Notes: generated from the letters alone by a model not told the origin. 64,000 bases of DNA from Pleomorphomonas sp. PLEO (GCF_041320595.1 NZ_CP166625.1:1933501-1997500); one strand, 5' to 3'. Positions 46,804-56,133 are shown, numbered from the stretch's first letter. Made by a program: numbers and translations.

Positions 46804-47937
46804 ATGAATTCAGCCGATTGGATCGATGCCGAGACTGCCTGCGCCCTGCTCGGGGTGCGGTCGCAGACGCTCTATGCCTATGTCAGCCGCAAGCTTTTGC
46901 GCGTTCAGGCCGACACGACGGATGGCCGGCGCAGCCTCTATGCCAAGGCGGATGTCGAGGCCCTCGCCCAGCAGAACCGCCGGCCGCGCGCCCGCGCCGA
47001 GGTGGCGGAAGCGGCGATCCGATGGGGCGATCCCGTGCTGGTCACCGCGATCTCCGAGCTCAGGCAGGGCATGCTCTGGCTGCGGGGGCGATCGGTCGGG
47101 GATTGCGCGGAGACGATGACGCTGGAGGAGATGGCCGCGCATCTGTGGCAGGTCGACGCGGTCGAATGTCCCGATGTGAGCGGCGCAAGTTCGCTGTCGA
47201 CCCCTGTCGGTCGGGCGATGGACTTTCTCGTGCACATGACCGGGGAGGGGACGGCAATCGACAGCCGCGCCGCCGACGATTGGGCGCCGCTGGGCGGCCG
47301 GTTGATGTCCGGCGTGACCAACGCGCTGCTGGCCCGCGATCTCGGCGGACCCATCCATCTGCGCCTTGGCCGGGCGTGGCAGGCTTCCGACGCCGCCGCT
47401 GACGATCTCCGCCGCGCCCTGGTGCTGCTCAGCGATCATGAACTCAATCCATCGACGTTTGCCGTGCGGATCGCCGCGTCGACGGGCGCCAGTCTGCCGG
47501 CGGCGCTGCTGTCGGGCCTGGCGACGCTGTCCGGACCGCGCCATGGCGGGGCGGCGACGCAGGCGCGGGCGGCGCTCAAGGCCGCGCTGGACGGGGAGGC
47601 GGAGACGTTCCTCAAGGCGCGGCAAGACCAGTCGCCCTATGGTTTCGGCTTCGGGCACCCGCTCTACCCGGACGGCGATCCGAGGGCGCGGTTGCTGCTT
47701 GAGCGCCTGCCGGCCGACGCCGCGCCTCTGCGCGCGGTGGGCGCCTTGTCGCAGCGGCTTGGGTTGCCAGCCAATATCGACATGGCGCTGACGGCGATGA
47801 GCATGGTTCACCACCTGCCCGAGGATGCCGCCTTCACGATCTTTGCTGCCGGCCGGCTAGCCGGCTGGATCGGCCATGCCATCGAGCAGGCTGAGAGCGG
47901 CGACATCATTCGCCCCAGGGCTAGGTATCAGCGATAG
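46804..47937 (+). CDS. Citrate synthase-like protein with N-terminal HTH
   Basis: A 377-residue protein. An N-terminal MerR/excisionase-like helix-turn-helix (AETACALLGVRSQTLYAYVS, LRVQADTTDGRRSLYAKADV) is fused to a citrate-synthase domain. Catalytic residues are present: His in LSDHELNPSTFAVR, His in GFGHPLYPDGDPRA and Asp in PANIDMALTAMS. Such fusions occur in alphaproteobacteria beside acyl-CoA genes. It may be an enzyme with self-regulation or a citrate/acyl-CoA sensor. It is divergent from the CoA transferase gene; the 72-base spacer contains TTGATCAATATAATCAATAT, a likely operator. Confidence 0.85.
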   Translation: MNSADWIDAETACALLGVRSQTLYAYVSRKLLRVQADTTDGRRSLYAKADVEALAQQNRRPRARAEVAEAAIRWGDPVLVTAISELRQGMLWLRGRSVGDCAETMTLEEMAAHLWQVDAVECPDVSGASSLSTPVGRAMDFLVHMTGEGTAIDSRAADDWAPLGGRLMSGVTNALLARDLGGPIHLRLGRAWQASDAAADDLRRALVLLSDHELNPSTFAVRIAASTGASLPAALLSGLATLSGPRHGGAATQARAALKAALDGEAETFLKARQDQSPYGFGFGHPLYPDGDPRARLLLERLPADAAPLRAVGALSQRLGLPANIDMALTAMSMVHHLPEDAAFTIFAAGRLAGWIGHAIEQAESGDIIRPRARYQR

Positions 47938-48003
47938 GCCGCGCGCCCTGAAACTGTGGGATCGGCGGGCAAGACGGGGCCGGCGTGGCTCCGTCTTGCA
48001 AGA

Positions 48004-48432
48004 TCAGGCTGGGGCGCTGGTAGGCACCGCGCGGCGCCGCGCCTCGCCGAAGGCGGCGACCACCATCAGGCCGCCAATGACGCTGATGTGCTCGAAGGCG
48101 AACATCATTTCCAGGAAGGCGCGTTCGCCATCCATCGTCCAGAACGCGTGGGCGATCGGGATGGTCAGCACGGTGAAGACGCCGAGCATGCCGGCGCCGA
48201 GCCAGACATGGCGGCCGGAGATGACCAGCGCCGAGCCGACCAACTGCACGGCGATCACCGCCACGGCGATGGGAACGGCCGGCTCCAGGCCGAAATGGCG
48301 CATCTCGGCGATGGCGGCGGGGAAATCGGCCAGCTTGGCGATGCCGCTCAGCCAGAACATCAGCGTCAGCACGATGCGGGCGAGGAGGGCGAAGGGCGGG
48401 GCGGCGGTCAGGCGTTCGATCAGGGTGTTCAT
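48004..48432 (-). CDS. DoxX-family membrane protein
   Basis: A 142-residue inner-membrane protein with four helices and the family pattern RIVLTLMFWLSGIAKLADFP and FAFEHISVIGGLMVVAAFG. The ATG at 48432 has TGGAG upstream; an ATG at 48444 overlapping the cupin stop (TGATG) is also possible. It is probably translated with the upstream cupin gene. Members are linked to redox or thiol stress; the role here is unknown. Confidence 0.8.
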   Translation of the reverse strand: MNTLIERLTAAPPFALLARIVLTLMFWLSGIAKLADFPAAIAEMRHFGLEPAVPIAVAVIAVQLVGSALVISGRHVWLGAGMLGVFTVLTIPIAHAFWTMDGERAFLEMMFAFEHISVIGGLMVVAAFGEARRRAVPTSAPA

Positions 48433-48443
48433 CGGGGGCTCCA

Positions 48444-48902
48444 TCAGGGGGCGAGGATTTCGATGCCGCAGGCGCGGCCGGCTTCCAGGATGTGGGGGAT
48501 GTCGGGGGCGGCGGGCGGCGGGAAGTCGGTGCTGCCGGGGGCCAGCGGATCGCCCACCAGCGTGAAGAACTTCTCGTGCAGGTCGCCGGGGAAGTTGATC
48601 AGCAGCATTTTCGACACCGCGTCCGTCGGGTTGCGGAAGGAATGCACCATGCCCGGCGGCACGTGCACGAAGTCGCCGGGCTGGCAGGTCAGCACCACGC
48701 CGTCGCGGACGATCTCGTAGCCGCCTTCCAGCACCAGGAAGGATTCCTGGTCGGTCTGGGTGTGGGGCGGGGCACCGGCGCCGGGGGCGGTGCGCACCTC
48801 GATGACGGTAAAATGACCCTCCGTCGCGGCCGTGCGGGCGCGGAAGGTCAATATGTTGCCGAGGAAATGCAGCGTCATCGGCTCCGCTGGATTGGAATTC
48901 AT
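48444..48902 (-). CDS. Cupin-domain protein
   Basis: A 152-residue single cupin. Motif 1 is PPHTQTDQESFLVLEGGYEI and motif 2 is GDFVHVPPGMVHSFRNPTD, supplying His/Glu ligands for a metal. It resembles quercetinase-like or auxin-binding cupins. It is the first gene of a two-gene unit with DoxX and is divergent from a TetR regulator (69-base spacer), which likely represses it. Confidence 0.85.
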   Translation of the reverse strand: MNSNPAEPMTLHFLGNILTFRARTAATEGHFTVIEVRTAPGAGAPPHTQTDQESFLVLEGGYEIVRDGVVLTCQPGDFVHVPPGMVHSFRNPTDAVSKMLLINFPGDLHEKFFTLVGDPLAPGSTDFPPPAAPDIPHILEAGRACGIEILAP

Positions 48903-48971
48903 GATTGCGCCTTGGGAAACGGATGATACAATCATCTCTTGATGAGACGGTTTTCTCATAACGAGACGAGA

Positions 48972-49589
48972 ATGGACAGTCAAGAAAAATCCTTCGAACG
49001 CACCAACCAGAAGAAGCGGACCCGCATCGAGCTGCTGCGCGCCGCGCGGGAGCTCGTGGAGGCGGGCGGGCGCCCGTCGGTCGCCGAGGTGGCGGATCGC
49101 GCCGGCATTTCGCGCGCCACCGCCTATCGCTATTTCTCGACGCCGGACGAGATCATCCGCGAGGCGGTGCTGGAAGGCATCGCCAACACCATCCGCGTCG
49201 AACCGCCGCCGGAAGGTGCCGGACCGGCGGAGGCGGCGGCGCGGGTCGATCGCCTGGTCACCGACGTGTTCCAGATGATCACCAGCAACGAGAGCCTGTT
49301 CCGCGCCCTGCTGGGCGCTTCGGCGGTCGGCGACAGCACGGTGCGGCGCGGCGGCCGGCGCCTCGGCTGGCTGAGGGCGGCGCTGGCGCCGCTGGAGCCG
49401 GCCCTGCCGCGCCCGGCCTTCGAACGCCTCGTCAACGCGCTGGCGCTGCTCACCGGCATCGAAGCGCTGGTGGTGCTGCGCGACGTCTGCGAGGTGGAGA
49501 CGCAAGAGGGCGAGGCGGTGCTGCGCTGGATGGCGTCGACGCTGATCGCCGGGGCGTTGGGCCAGCCGCCGAAGGGGGAGCGGCCGTGA
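48972..49589 (+). CDS. TetR-family transcriptional regulator
   Basis: A 205-residue regulator from the ATG at 48972; an in-frame ATG 33 bases upstream gives a longer N-terminus. The helix-turn-helix is VAEVADRAGISRATAYRYFS. The effector domain is all-helical. It is divergent from the cupin/DoxX unit; ATGATACAATCATCTCTTGAT in the spacer contains imperfect inverted repeats suitable as an operator. Confidence 0.85.
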   Translation: MDSQEKSFERTNQKKRTRIELLRAARELVEAGGRPSVAEVADRAGISRATAYRYFSTPDEIIREAVLEGIANTIRVEPPPEGAGPAEAAARVDRLVTDVFQMITSNESLFRALLGASAVGDSTVRRGGRRLGWLRAALAPLEPALPRPAFERLVNALALLTGIEALVVLRDVCEVETQEGEAVLRWMASTLIAGALGQPPKGERP

Positions 49590-49737
49590 GGGCGAAAACC
49601 TGAGGGGTGGGGTAGCGCTTCGGATGGCTGGCCCATATGCGTCGCCGGCTTCTGGACACTGACGAACCGCCAAAGCGGGCGGTTGCCAGAACGGGCCGGT
49701 TGGCAGATCATCCAAGCCTCACCGGAAGGAGGCTGAT

Positions 49738-50130
49738 ATGGTTGAGGTCAAGGGCGGTTGCCTTTGCGGCGACGTGCGGCTTCGGGCAACGGGGCGGCCC
49801 TACCGGGTCGGCATCTGTCACTGCCTTGAGTGCCGCAAGCATAGCGGGGCGCTGTTCCACGCCTCGGCGATCTTCCCAGAGGACGCGGTGATGATCGAGG
49901 GCGAGACGGCCGATTACAACGGGCGGCATTTCTGCCCACGTTGCGGCTCGTCGGTGTTCGGACGCAGCGACGACGAAATCGAGATCAACCTCGGCACGCT
50001 CGATCACATCGACCAGTTCCAGCCGACCTACGAGCTGTGGACCATCCGCCGCGAGGCCTGGCTGCCACCGCTCTCCCTCAAGCACAGCTACGAGCGCGAC
50101 CGCGAGAGCGAGGGGCGGAGCGAGGATTAG
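49738..50130 (+). CDS. GFA-family zinc protein
   Basis: A 130-residue CENP-V/GFA domain protein with AAGGAGG upstream. The zinc-binding cysteines are visible as GGCLCGDVRLRA, CHCLECRKHSGA and HFCPRCGSSVFG. The family is named after glutathione-dependent formaldehyde-activating enzyme, but the activity of most members is uncertain. It is monocistronic. Confidence 0.9.
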   Translation: MVEVKGGCLCGDVRLRATGRPYRVGICHCLECRKHSGALFHASAIFPEDAVMIEGETADYNGRHFCPRCGSSVFGRSDDEIEINLGTLDHIDQFQPTYELWTIRREAWLPPLSLKHSYERDRESEGRSED

Positions 50131-50160
50131 GGGGGAGGAGTGGTCGGGATAAGGGGTGTA

Positions 50161-50189
50161 TTGACAATTGTACGTACATTACGCACAAT
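50161..50189 (+). promoter_or_regulatory. Promoter/operator of brnTA
   Basis: TTGACA (50161-50166) and CACAAT (50184-50189) are spaced by 17 bases, seven bases before the brnT start. The spacer holds the palindrome GTACGTAC inside an ATTGT...ACAAT inverted repeat, fitting autorepression by BrnA. Confidence 0.65.
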
Positions 50190-50195
50190 GTCGCT

Positions 50196-50465
50196 ATGAA
50201 CTTCGAGTGGGACGAAACAAAATGCGCGGAGAACATCAGGGTGCGCGGCCTTGATTTTCAAGACGCTATCCCTGCTTTTTTTGATGTTGAGAGGAAAATT
50301 TGGGAAGACGACAGAAGAGATTATGGAGAGGTGCGGTATAATATGCTTGCAGAAAGCAATAACCGTATCTTTGCTGTAACTTTTACAATCCGCGCTGGCG
50401 TGGTCCGCATCATCTCATTTCGAAAAGCGAACGACCGGGAGACCAGGAAATATGGTCAGCTCTAA
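50196..50465 (+). CDS. brnT: BrnT toxin
   Basis: An 89-residue RelE-fold ribonuclease toxin. The family start (NFEWDETKCAENIRVRGLDF) and the C-terminal VRIISFRKANDRETRKYG are clear; the conserved R-x-A-x-x-x-E-R-x-x-Y ending is altered here to RKANDRETRKY but recognisable. It overlaps brnA by 14 bases. Its start lies just after a sigma-70-like promoter. Confidence 0.9.
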   Translation: MNFEWDETKCAENIRVRGLDFQDAIPAFFDVERKIWEDDRRDYGEVRYNMLAESNNRIFAVTFTIRAGVVRIISFRKANDRETRKYGQL

Positions 50466-50799
50466 ACAAGTGAACATCGTAAAGATTGGCGATGCTCTCT
50501 ATGAGAGCTTGCCTGACGGTGTTTTGAGGCCCCTCAAGGGTAACTCCGATTGGGGCCGTGTGGACGCCATGACGGAGGACCAGGTCGAAGCCGCCGCGCT
50601 GTCCGATCAGGACGGCCTGCCTCTTACCGATGACGAGTGGGCCAAGGTGAAGCTTGTCGACCCCTTCAAAACGCCGGTTACAATTCGGCTGGATGCCGAC
50701 GTGGTCGAATGGTTCAAGTCGCAAGGCCAACGTGGCTACCAAACCCGCATGAACAGCGTTCTGCGGCGCTACATGGAAGCCAATCGAAAGGCTGGCTGA
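50452..50799 (+). CDS. brnA: BrnA antitoxin
   Basis: A 115-residue antitoxin; longer than the usual ~90-100 residues because of an extended N-terminus (VSSKQVNIVKIGDALYESLP). The C-terminal ribbon-helix-helix-like DNA-binding part TPVTIRLDADVVEWFKSQGQ, RGYQTRMNSVLRRYMEANR is diagnostic. It neutralises BrnT and represses the operon. Confidence 0.9.
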   Translation: MVSSKQVNIVKIGDALYESLPDGVLRPLKGNSDWGRVDAMTEDQVEAAALSDQDGLPLTDDEWAKVKLVDPFKTPVTIRLDADVVEWFKSQGQRGYQTRMNSVLRRYMEANRKAG

Positions 50800-51010
50800 A
50801 AGGACTTCTTTCCATATTTCCGGAGTTGCCGCGCTTGGCCCATGGTCGCCTCCCTGTCGTGAGGCACCGACGGCTCGCTCTTATTGTCTCCCGCCCGTAC
50901 CACACTCGTTCATCACGATATTGCTTGGCCCGCTGACGGAACCCAAACGACCTTCCTGTGTTGATAGTATCGAGGTAATCAGCCGTAACGATGGCGATGG
51001 AGATGAGGTC

Positions 51011-51841
51011 ATGCCCGGGGTCGACCGATCGAGCTTTTCGCGTGCCCCGGTCTGCGTGGCCTGCGGCACGCAATATCCCGAAGCGGAGCAGATGACGGAG
51101 TGTCCGGTCTGCCGCGACGAACGGCAATATGTCGGCTGGGCCGGGCAGCGCTGGACGACGACGGCGGAGATCGCCGCCGACCATCAGATCCGCTTCGAGG
51201 ACGCGGCCGGCGTGATGACCATGGCGCTTCAGCCCGAGTTCGCTATCGGCCAGCGCGCTTTCCTGATCCCGCAGGAGGGCGGTATGGTGATGTGGGAATG
51301 CCTGCCCGCTGTCACCGACGCGGCGCTGGAACGGATCGCCGGCCTGGGCGGGGTTCAGGCGATCGCCATCTCGCATCCGCATTTTTATTCGGCCATGCAC
51401 GAGTGGAGCGCGGCGCTCGGCGGCGTGCCGATCTATCTGCATGAGGCCGACGAGGAATGGGTGCGCCACGACAGCCCCTTCCTGCGCTTCTGGGATGGCG
51501 AGCATTTCACGCTGACCGGCGCCCTCGATTTGGTGCATCTGCCTGGCCATTTTGCCGGCAGCACCGGGCTGTGGTGGAAGAACGGCCCGCGCCCCGGCGG
51601 CAGCCTGTTCCCCGGCGATGCCCTCTATGTGGTGATGGACCGGCGCTTCGTCAGCTTCATGCGCAGCTACCCCAACCTGATCCCGCTGGGCCCCAAGGCG
51701 CTCGGCCGGTTGGAGGCGAAGATCGGGCCACTGGCCTTCACCGACCTCTATAGCGCGTTCGAGGGGCGGGAGATCATCGGCGACGCCATGGAGCGGGTGG
51801 CCGCGTCGTTTGCGCGCTATCGGGACGCGTTGAAAGGATAG
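51011..51841 (+). CDS. Metallo-beta-lactamase-fold protein with zinc ribbon
   Basis: A 276-residue protein from the ATG at 51011. The N-terminus is a zinc ribbon (CVACGTQYPE, ECPVCRDERQYVG). The rest resembles an MBL fold: AIAISHPHFYSAMHEWSAAL replaces the usual HxHxDH with HPHFYS, and LVHLPGHFAGSTGLWW and LFPGDALYVVMDRRFVSF supply further ligands. The metal site is therefore atypical. The substrate is unknown. A diverged copy of its last 12 codons plus terminator-like hairpin lies at 55839-55905, beyond macAB. Confidence 0.8.
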   Translation: MPGVDRSSFSRAPVCVACGTQYPEAEQMTECPVCRDERQYVGWAGQRWTTTAEIAADHQIRFEDAAGVMTMALQPEFAIGQRAFLIPQEGGMVMWECLPAVTDAALERIAGLGGVQAIAISHPHFYSAMHEWSAALGGVPIYLHEADEEWVRHDSPFLRFWDGEHFTLTGALDLVHLPGHFAGSTGLWWKNGPRPGGSLFPGDALYVVMDRRFVSFMRSYPNLIPLGPKALGRLEAKIGPLAFTDLYSAFEGREIIGDAMERVAASFARYRDALKG

Positions 51842-51943
51842 GGCGCCAAGCGATTCCCCATCGTGGGCGCCTTTCCAGAGCTTTTCCGGTGACAACCGGT
51901 TCCCGCTTTTGCTGAAATTGCACGCGCGCTGAATTGCGGAAAA

Positions 51944-53989
51944 TTAGTCGCGCGCCAGCGCCACCACCGGATCGAGCTGGGCTGCGCTGCGAGCCGGCAA
52001 GTAGCCGAAAGCAACGCCGATGAGGGAGGAAATTCCGAAGGCGCTGATGATCGACGATACCGAATAGACGAAAGTGTAACTGGATCCCAGCGCGGCAAAC
52101 AGCTGACCGGCGGCAAGCGCGAGGAGAATGCCGAGCACTCCGCCGACCAGGCAGACCAGGACAGCCTCGGTCAGGAACTGTTCCAGGATATCGCTGCGCC
52201 GCGCCCCGACCGCCATGCGAACGCCGATTTCCTTGACCCGCTCCGACACCGACACAAGCATGATGTTCATCACGCCGATGCCGCCAACCACCAGCGAGAT
52301 GACGGCAATGGCCGAGATCAGCAGCGTCATCGTGTCGGTGGTGGAGGTGATGGTCTGGCGGACGTCGTCATTGTTCATGACGAAGAAATCGAGCACGCCA
52401 TGCCGCGCGGTGAGAAATTTGATCGCTGCCTGCTCGGCAAGCGTGGAATCGGTGTCGTCGGAGACAAGCAGCAGGATGCTGCGCAGCGTGTTTGAGCCGG
52501 TAAATCGAGCCTGCACGGTCGTATAGGGCAGATAGACCGACAGGCTGGTGCCATTGCCGAACCCGGTCGTTTGCTTCTGCAAGACGCCGACGACGGTCGC
52601 CGGAACGTCACCGATCATGATGATCTGACCGAGCGGACTTGCCTTCGTATTGGGAAACAGGGCGGCGCGCGTATTGTCATCGATGACGACGTCCTGTGCC
52701 ATGTGTGTCACGCCGTCGCCGGTAAAATAGCGGCCCGAGGCGAGCTTCGTGCCTTTGACCGAGAAATAGTCGGCGCCAACCCCGTTGATCTGCGCGCTGA
52801 GTTCCAGCGCGCCAATGCGAAGGGTCTTCGACAAGCTGACGGTTGGGGCCACCCCCGCCGCATAGGGCTGCCGGGCGATCTCGAGCGCGTCGGCGAGCTT
52901 CAGCGTCTGAACCTTGCTGGAGCGCAAGTCGCCGTAGTTGAGACCGGGAAAGATCTCCAGCGTATTGGTCCCCAGACTGGAAATGCGGGCAAGAACCTTC
53001 TCGCGTGACCCTTCGCCGAGCGCCTCCACCGCGACCACCGATGCGATGCCGATGACGATGCCGAGCATGGTCAGAAACGTGCGAAGCCCATGCGCCCGCA
53101 TGGAGAGCAGCGCCATGGTGAAGGCCTCGCCGAAGCGGTCGAACGCCGCCCGCCATGCGCGGAACGGGCCATGGGAGATCTTGGCCGCCGCCGTTGATGT
53201 GGGCTGCATCGCCTGGGCGGCGCCGGGTTGCTCGCCCGAATGATCGACAGGACGATCCGAGATGACGCGGCCATCGGCGATCTCGATGATCCGGTTGGCC
53301 CGGCTGGCGACCGCCATGTCGTGGGTAACCAGGATGACGGTGCGGCCCTCCCGGTTCAATTCGGTCAGGATCTTCAGAACCTCCTCGCCGCTGGCGTGGT
53401 CGAGCGCCCCGGTCGGCTCGTCGGCGAGGATGACATTGGCATCATTCATCAGCGCCCGGGCGATCGAGACCCGTTGCTGCTGCCCACCGGACAATTTGCC
53501 GGGGGCATAGCGCAGCCGGTCGGCCATCCCCAGGCGCGTCAACAGCATGGTGGCCCTGGCAATCCTGCTGGCGGCGGGCACCCCTGAATAGATCGCGGGC
53601 ACCTCGACATTGCCGATCGATGTCAGTTCCGACAGCAGATGATAGCGCTGGAAGATGAAGCCGAAATGCTCCCGTCGCAATTGAGCCAATTCGTCCGGGC
53701 CGAGCGAGCCTGTTTCGCGCCCGCCGATCCGATAGATGCCGGATGTCGGACGATCCAGGCAGCCGAGAATGTTCATCAAGGTGGATTTGCCCGAACCGGA
53801 CGCGCCGATAATGGCCACCATTTCGCCGGTGGAAATCGACAGGGTGAGCCCATGCAGGACGACGACCACATCGTCGCCCGACGGGAAAGCCCGGGTGACG
53901 CCGTCGAGATCGATCAACGGACTGCTTTTCGCCGTGCGATCGATGTCGTGAGCTTGCGCGGGAGCTTTCAGATCCACCATGTCGGTCAA
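51944..53989 (-). CDS. macB: MacB-like ABC exporter (ATPase-permease)
   Basis: A 681-residue fused exporter. The ATPase domain comes first: Walker A GASGSGKSTLMN, signature LSGGQQQRVSIARAL, Walker B VILADEPTGALDH and H-loop VTHDM. Then come a transmembrane helix, a periplasmic MacB-type domain (about residues 320-540) and three C-terminal helices with IGVMNIMLVSVSERVKEIGV. It overlaps the adaptor gene by four bases (ATGA). With the adaptor and an outer membrane channel it should expel macrolides, peptides or siderophores. Only a remnant of a channel gene is present upstream. Confidence 0.9.
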   Translation of the reverse strand: MTDMVDLKAPAQAHDIDRTAKSSPLIDLDGVTRAFPSGDDVVVVLHGLTLSISTGEMVAIIGASGSGKSTLMNILGCLDRPTSGIYRIGGRETGSLGPDELAQLRREHFGFIFQRYHLLSELTSIGNVEVPAIYSGVPAASRIARATMLLTRLGMADRLRYAPGKLSGGQQQRVSIARALMNDANVILADEPTGALDHASGEEVLKILTELNREGRTVILVTHDMAVASRANRIIEIADGRVISDRPVDHSGEQPGAAQAMQPTSTAAAKISHGPFRAWRAAFDRFGEAFTMALLSMRAHGLRTFLTMLGIVIGIASVVAVEALGEGSREKVLARISSLGTNTLEIFPGLNYGDLRSSKVQTLKLADALEIARQPYAAGVAPTVSLSKTLRIGALELSAQINGVGADYFSVKGTKLASGRYFTGDGVTHMAQDVVIDDNTRAALFPNTKASPLGQIIMIGDVPATVVGVLQKQTTGFGNGTSLSVYLPYTTVQARFTGSNTLRSILLLVSDDTDSTLAEQAAIKFLTARHGVLDFFVMNNDDVRQTITSTTDTMTLLISAIAVISLVVGGIGVMNIMLVSVSERVKEIGVRMAVGARRSDILEQFLTEAVLVCLVGGVLGILLALAAGQLFAALGSSYTFVYSVSSIISAFGISSLIGVAFGYLPARSAAQLDPVVALARD

Positions 53990-55320
53990 AGGCCTCCGCC
54001 TGGCGGGCCGGCGCTTGCGCTGGACGTCGACGCGACATTTGACTTGCGGCTCGAGACGACGCGCTCGCCCTCTTTCAACCCGGTGAGGACTTCGATGCGC
54101 ACCTTGTCATCAAGGCCGGTGGTGATGGCGCGGCTTGTGATGGCGTCATTGGCATCGACGACCTCGACGCTTCGCTCACCCTTGGCGTTGGCATCGGAGA
54201 CGGCCGAGGTGGGAACGCTGAGCACGCCCTTGACGCTGCCGAGCACGATGCGAACCTGCGCGGTCATGAAGGTGAGGAGCTTGCCGTCGGGATTGGGGAC
54301 GTCGAAATTGCCGTAATAGTAGATGGCCTGCGACGTTGTTGAGGACGAGCTGCTGCTCGTCGACGACGATGTTGTTGCCACGATGGTCGAATCCGATCTG
54401 AGCGCGTCGGGCGCCGGGTCGATGGATGCAAGTTTGCTGTCCCACCGATTGGTGAGATCGCCAAGGATGGTGAAATAGACGGGCTGACCGGGTTTGGTCG
54501 TCGTGACATCGGCTTCGTTGATTTCCGCGCGCACCTTCATCCGGTCGACCTGACCCATGATGATGATGGTGGGGGCGGATTGCGCCGCGTTGACTGTCTG
54601 CCCTTCCTGCGTGGCGACCAGCAGGACCATCCCGTCGATCGGCGCGAGAATGCGGGTATAGGCGAGATCGACGTTGGCGGTATCGATCGCAATCTGGGCC
54701 ACGAGGATCTGGGCTTGCAACGAGACGATTTCGTATTGGGTCGTCGTCACCAGTGTTTGAGCCACCTCCAGCGCATCCGTGGAGGTTGCATTGTCGGCTT
54801 CGGTGATTTTCTCCCGCACGACGGCGGCCATCGCGTGGGTCAAGGTCGCCTGTGTCCCGGCGAGCGAGGCCTGATACGTCTTCAAGGACGCGCTGTTCGT
54901 CTTCAGGGCGTTTTGCTGGGCGACGTCGTCGATCTCCGCGATGAGATCGCCCTTCTTCAAGGTCTGCCCAACGGCAACCTTCATCGACGTCAGTCGCCCG
55001 GAAACCTGCGCGCCGACGGCGACGAGCTTGGTCGGGCGCAAGGTGCCCTGGGCAAGCACGTTGACCTCAATATCGGCCCGCGTCACCTGTGCCGTCAGAA
55101 TGCCTGCCAGCGGATCCTGGTTGGCATACTTCCACCACCCCCAGGCTCCCGCGCCCGCCGCGATGATCACCACGACGACCGCCACCTTGACGACAACGGA
55201 AAGCGTCCGTTTGGTGGGCTTGGGAGCAGGTGCCGGTGAAGCGGGTGCCGGAGAAGCGGGTGCCGGAGAAGCAGGTGCCGGAGAAGCAGGTGCCGGAGAA
55301 AGAGCGGGGGCTTCCGTCAT
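53986..55320 (-). CDS. macA: MacA-like periplasmic adaptor
   Basis: A 444-residue membrane-fusion protein. A ~35-residue cytoplasmic N-terminus of SPAPA repeats precedes one transmembrane helix (VVVKVAVVVVIIAAGAGAWG). Lipoyl halves VGAQVSGRLTSMKVAVGQTL and LAYTRILAPIDGMVLLV flank a coiled-coil hairpin, followed by a beta-barrel domain. A Ser/Thr run (SSSTSSSSSSTTS) interrupts the barrel domain, an unusual low-complexity insert. It is coupled by ATGA overlaps to macB downstream and to an outer-membrane channel remnant upstream. Confidence 0.88.
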   Translation of the reverse strand: MTEAPALSPAPASPAPASPAPASPAPASPAPAPKPTKRTLSVVVKVAVVVVIIAAGAGAWGWWKYANQDPLAGILTAQVTRADIEVNVLAQGTLRPTKLVAVGAQVSGRLTSMKVAVGQTLKKGDLIAEIDDVAQQNALKTNSASLKTYQASLAGTQATLTHAMAAVVREKITEADNATSTDALEVAQTLVTTTQYEIVSLQAQILVAQIAIDTANVDLAYTRILAPIDGMVLLVATQEGQTVNAAQSAPTIIIMGQVDRMKVRAEINEADVTTTKPGQPVYFTILGDLTNRWDSKLASIDPAPDALRSDSTIVATTSSSTSSSSSSTTSQAIYYYGNFDVPNPDGKLLTFMTAQVRIVLGSVKGVLSVPTSAVSDANAKGERSVEVVDANDAITSRAITTGLDDKVRIEVLTGLKEGERVVSSRKSNVASTSSASAGPPGGGL

Positions 55321-55505
55321 GGCGCCACTGCCAGGTGAGGGGCAAGGGTGCTGTCGATCATCAGCGGCTCATCCCATCCGCCGCCGGCTGCCTTGGAGAG
55401 CGAGATGGCGTCAACGCCGATTTTCGCAGCGGCGGCCTTCGCCAACAGGCATTCGGTCTTGGCGATGTCCGGCCGGAGGAACAGGAAGAGGGATTTGTCT
55501 GACAT
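55317..55505 (-). pseudogene. Remnant of NodT/TolC-type outer membrane efflux gene
   Basis: The 62-codon frame reads FLRPDIAKTECLLAKAAAAK and IGVDAISLSKAAGGGWDEPL. RPDI-x-x-x-E-x-x-L-A-x-A-x-A-x-IG is a mid-protein motif of RND-type channel proteins, and SLxKAxGGGW is their C-terminal motif, so about 200 residues between them are missing. Its stop overlaps the macA start (ATGA), the expected operon arrangement. The exporter must use another channel. Confidence 0.6.
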
Positions 55506-56133
55506 AGCAACCACACTTGCGCCATCGTCCGTGGACGGCTGAAACACAAGCCTACTGTGAAAAATACCAGGGGTGCAGCGTCGGATTCTACCCAGGGTGA
55601 GGCGGTTGAACGACAGCAACGCCTCGATGGCCCAGATTGTCTGGCAGGCCCACATCGCTGCCAGCGTCGGCTGAGGAAAACGTCCCTTTCCACAGAGGCT
55701 TAGGGAAACCGAGATAGATGTTCCGGCCCACGCAGGCGTTCAATCGGAGCGGATTTATCAGGCGACCACGGCGCTACGGCATGTTTCCAGAGATACATTA
55801 GGCAGGCGGTCGGTATGTGGTTGAGAAGTTATACTCAGTCGTTCGCCCGCTACCTGGCGGCGCTGGAGGAATAGGGCGCCAAGCCGTTCCCCATCGTGGG
55901 CGTCTTTTTAGGAAATGCGCGTTTTCGTTGAGAGATGATTCACGTCATCCGACGCGAGGTGCTTCTCATTCCTGGCTTTTTGCACTTTTCCAAGAAATGG
56001 CATGTTTTTATTCAGGGATGATTTACGCGCTATCACGCAGATGATGTCTGCTTGCTGAAGTTCGGCATGGCTAAACGCCATGGGACGCGCTTGATAAACC
56101 CCGACCTGCCACCTTTAGGCTGTGATTTAATCT
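55506..56133. other. Intergenic stretch without complete gene
   Basis: Apart from the copy of a gene end at 55839-55905, nothing is recognised. The right part (55906-56060) contains two similar tracts, GAAATGCGCGTTTTCGTTGA and GAAATGGCATGTTTTTATTC, suggesting a small local duplication. Confidence 0.4.
55839..55905 (+). pseudogene. Copy of MBL-fold gene 3' end and hairpin
   Basis: Encodes SFARYLAALEE and a stop, corresponding to SFARYRDALKG at the end of the gene stopping at 51841. The following ~25 bases (GGGCGCCAAGCCGTTCCCCA) match the hairpin region after that gene almost exactly. It marks the right edge of the inserted macAB block. Confidence 0.8.
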
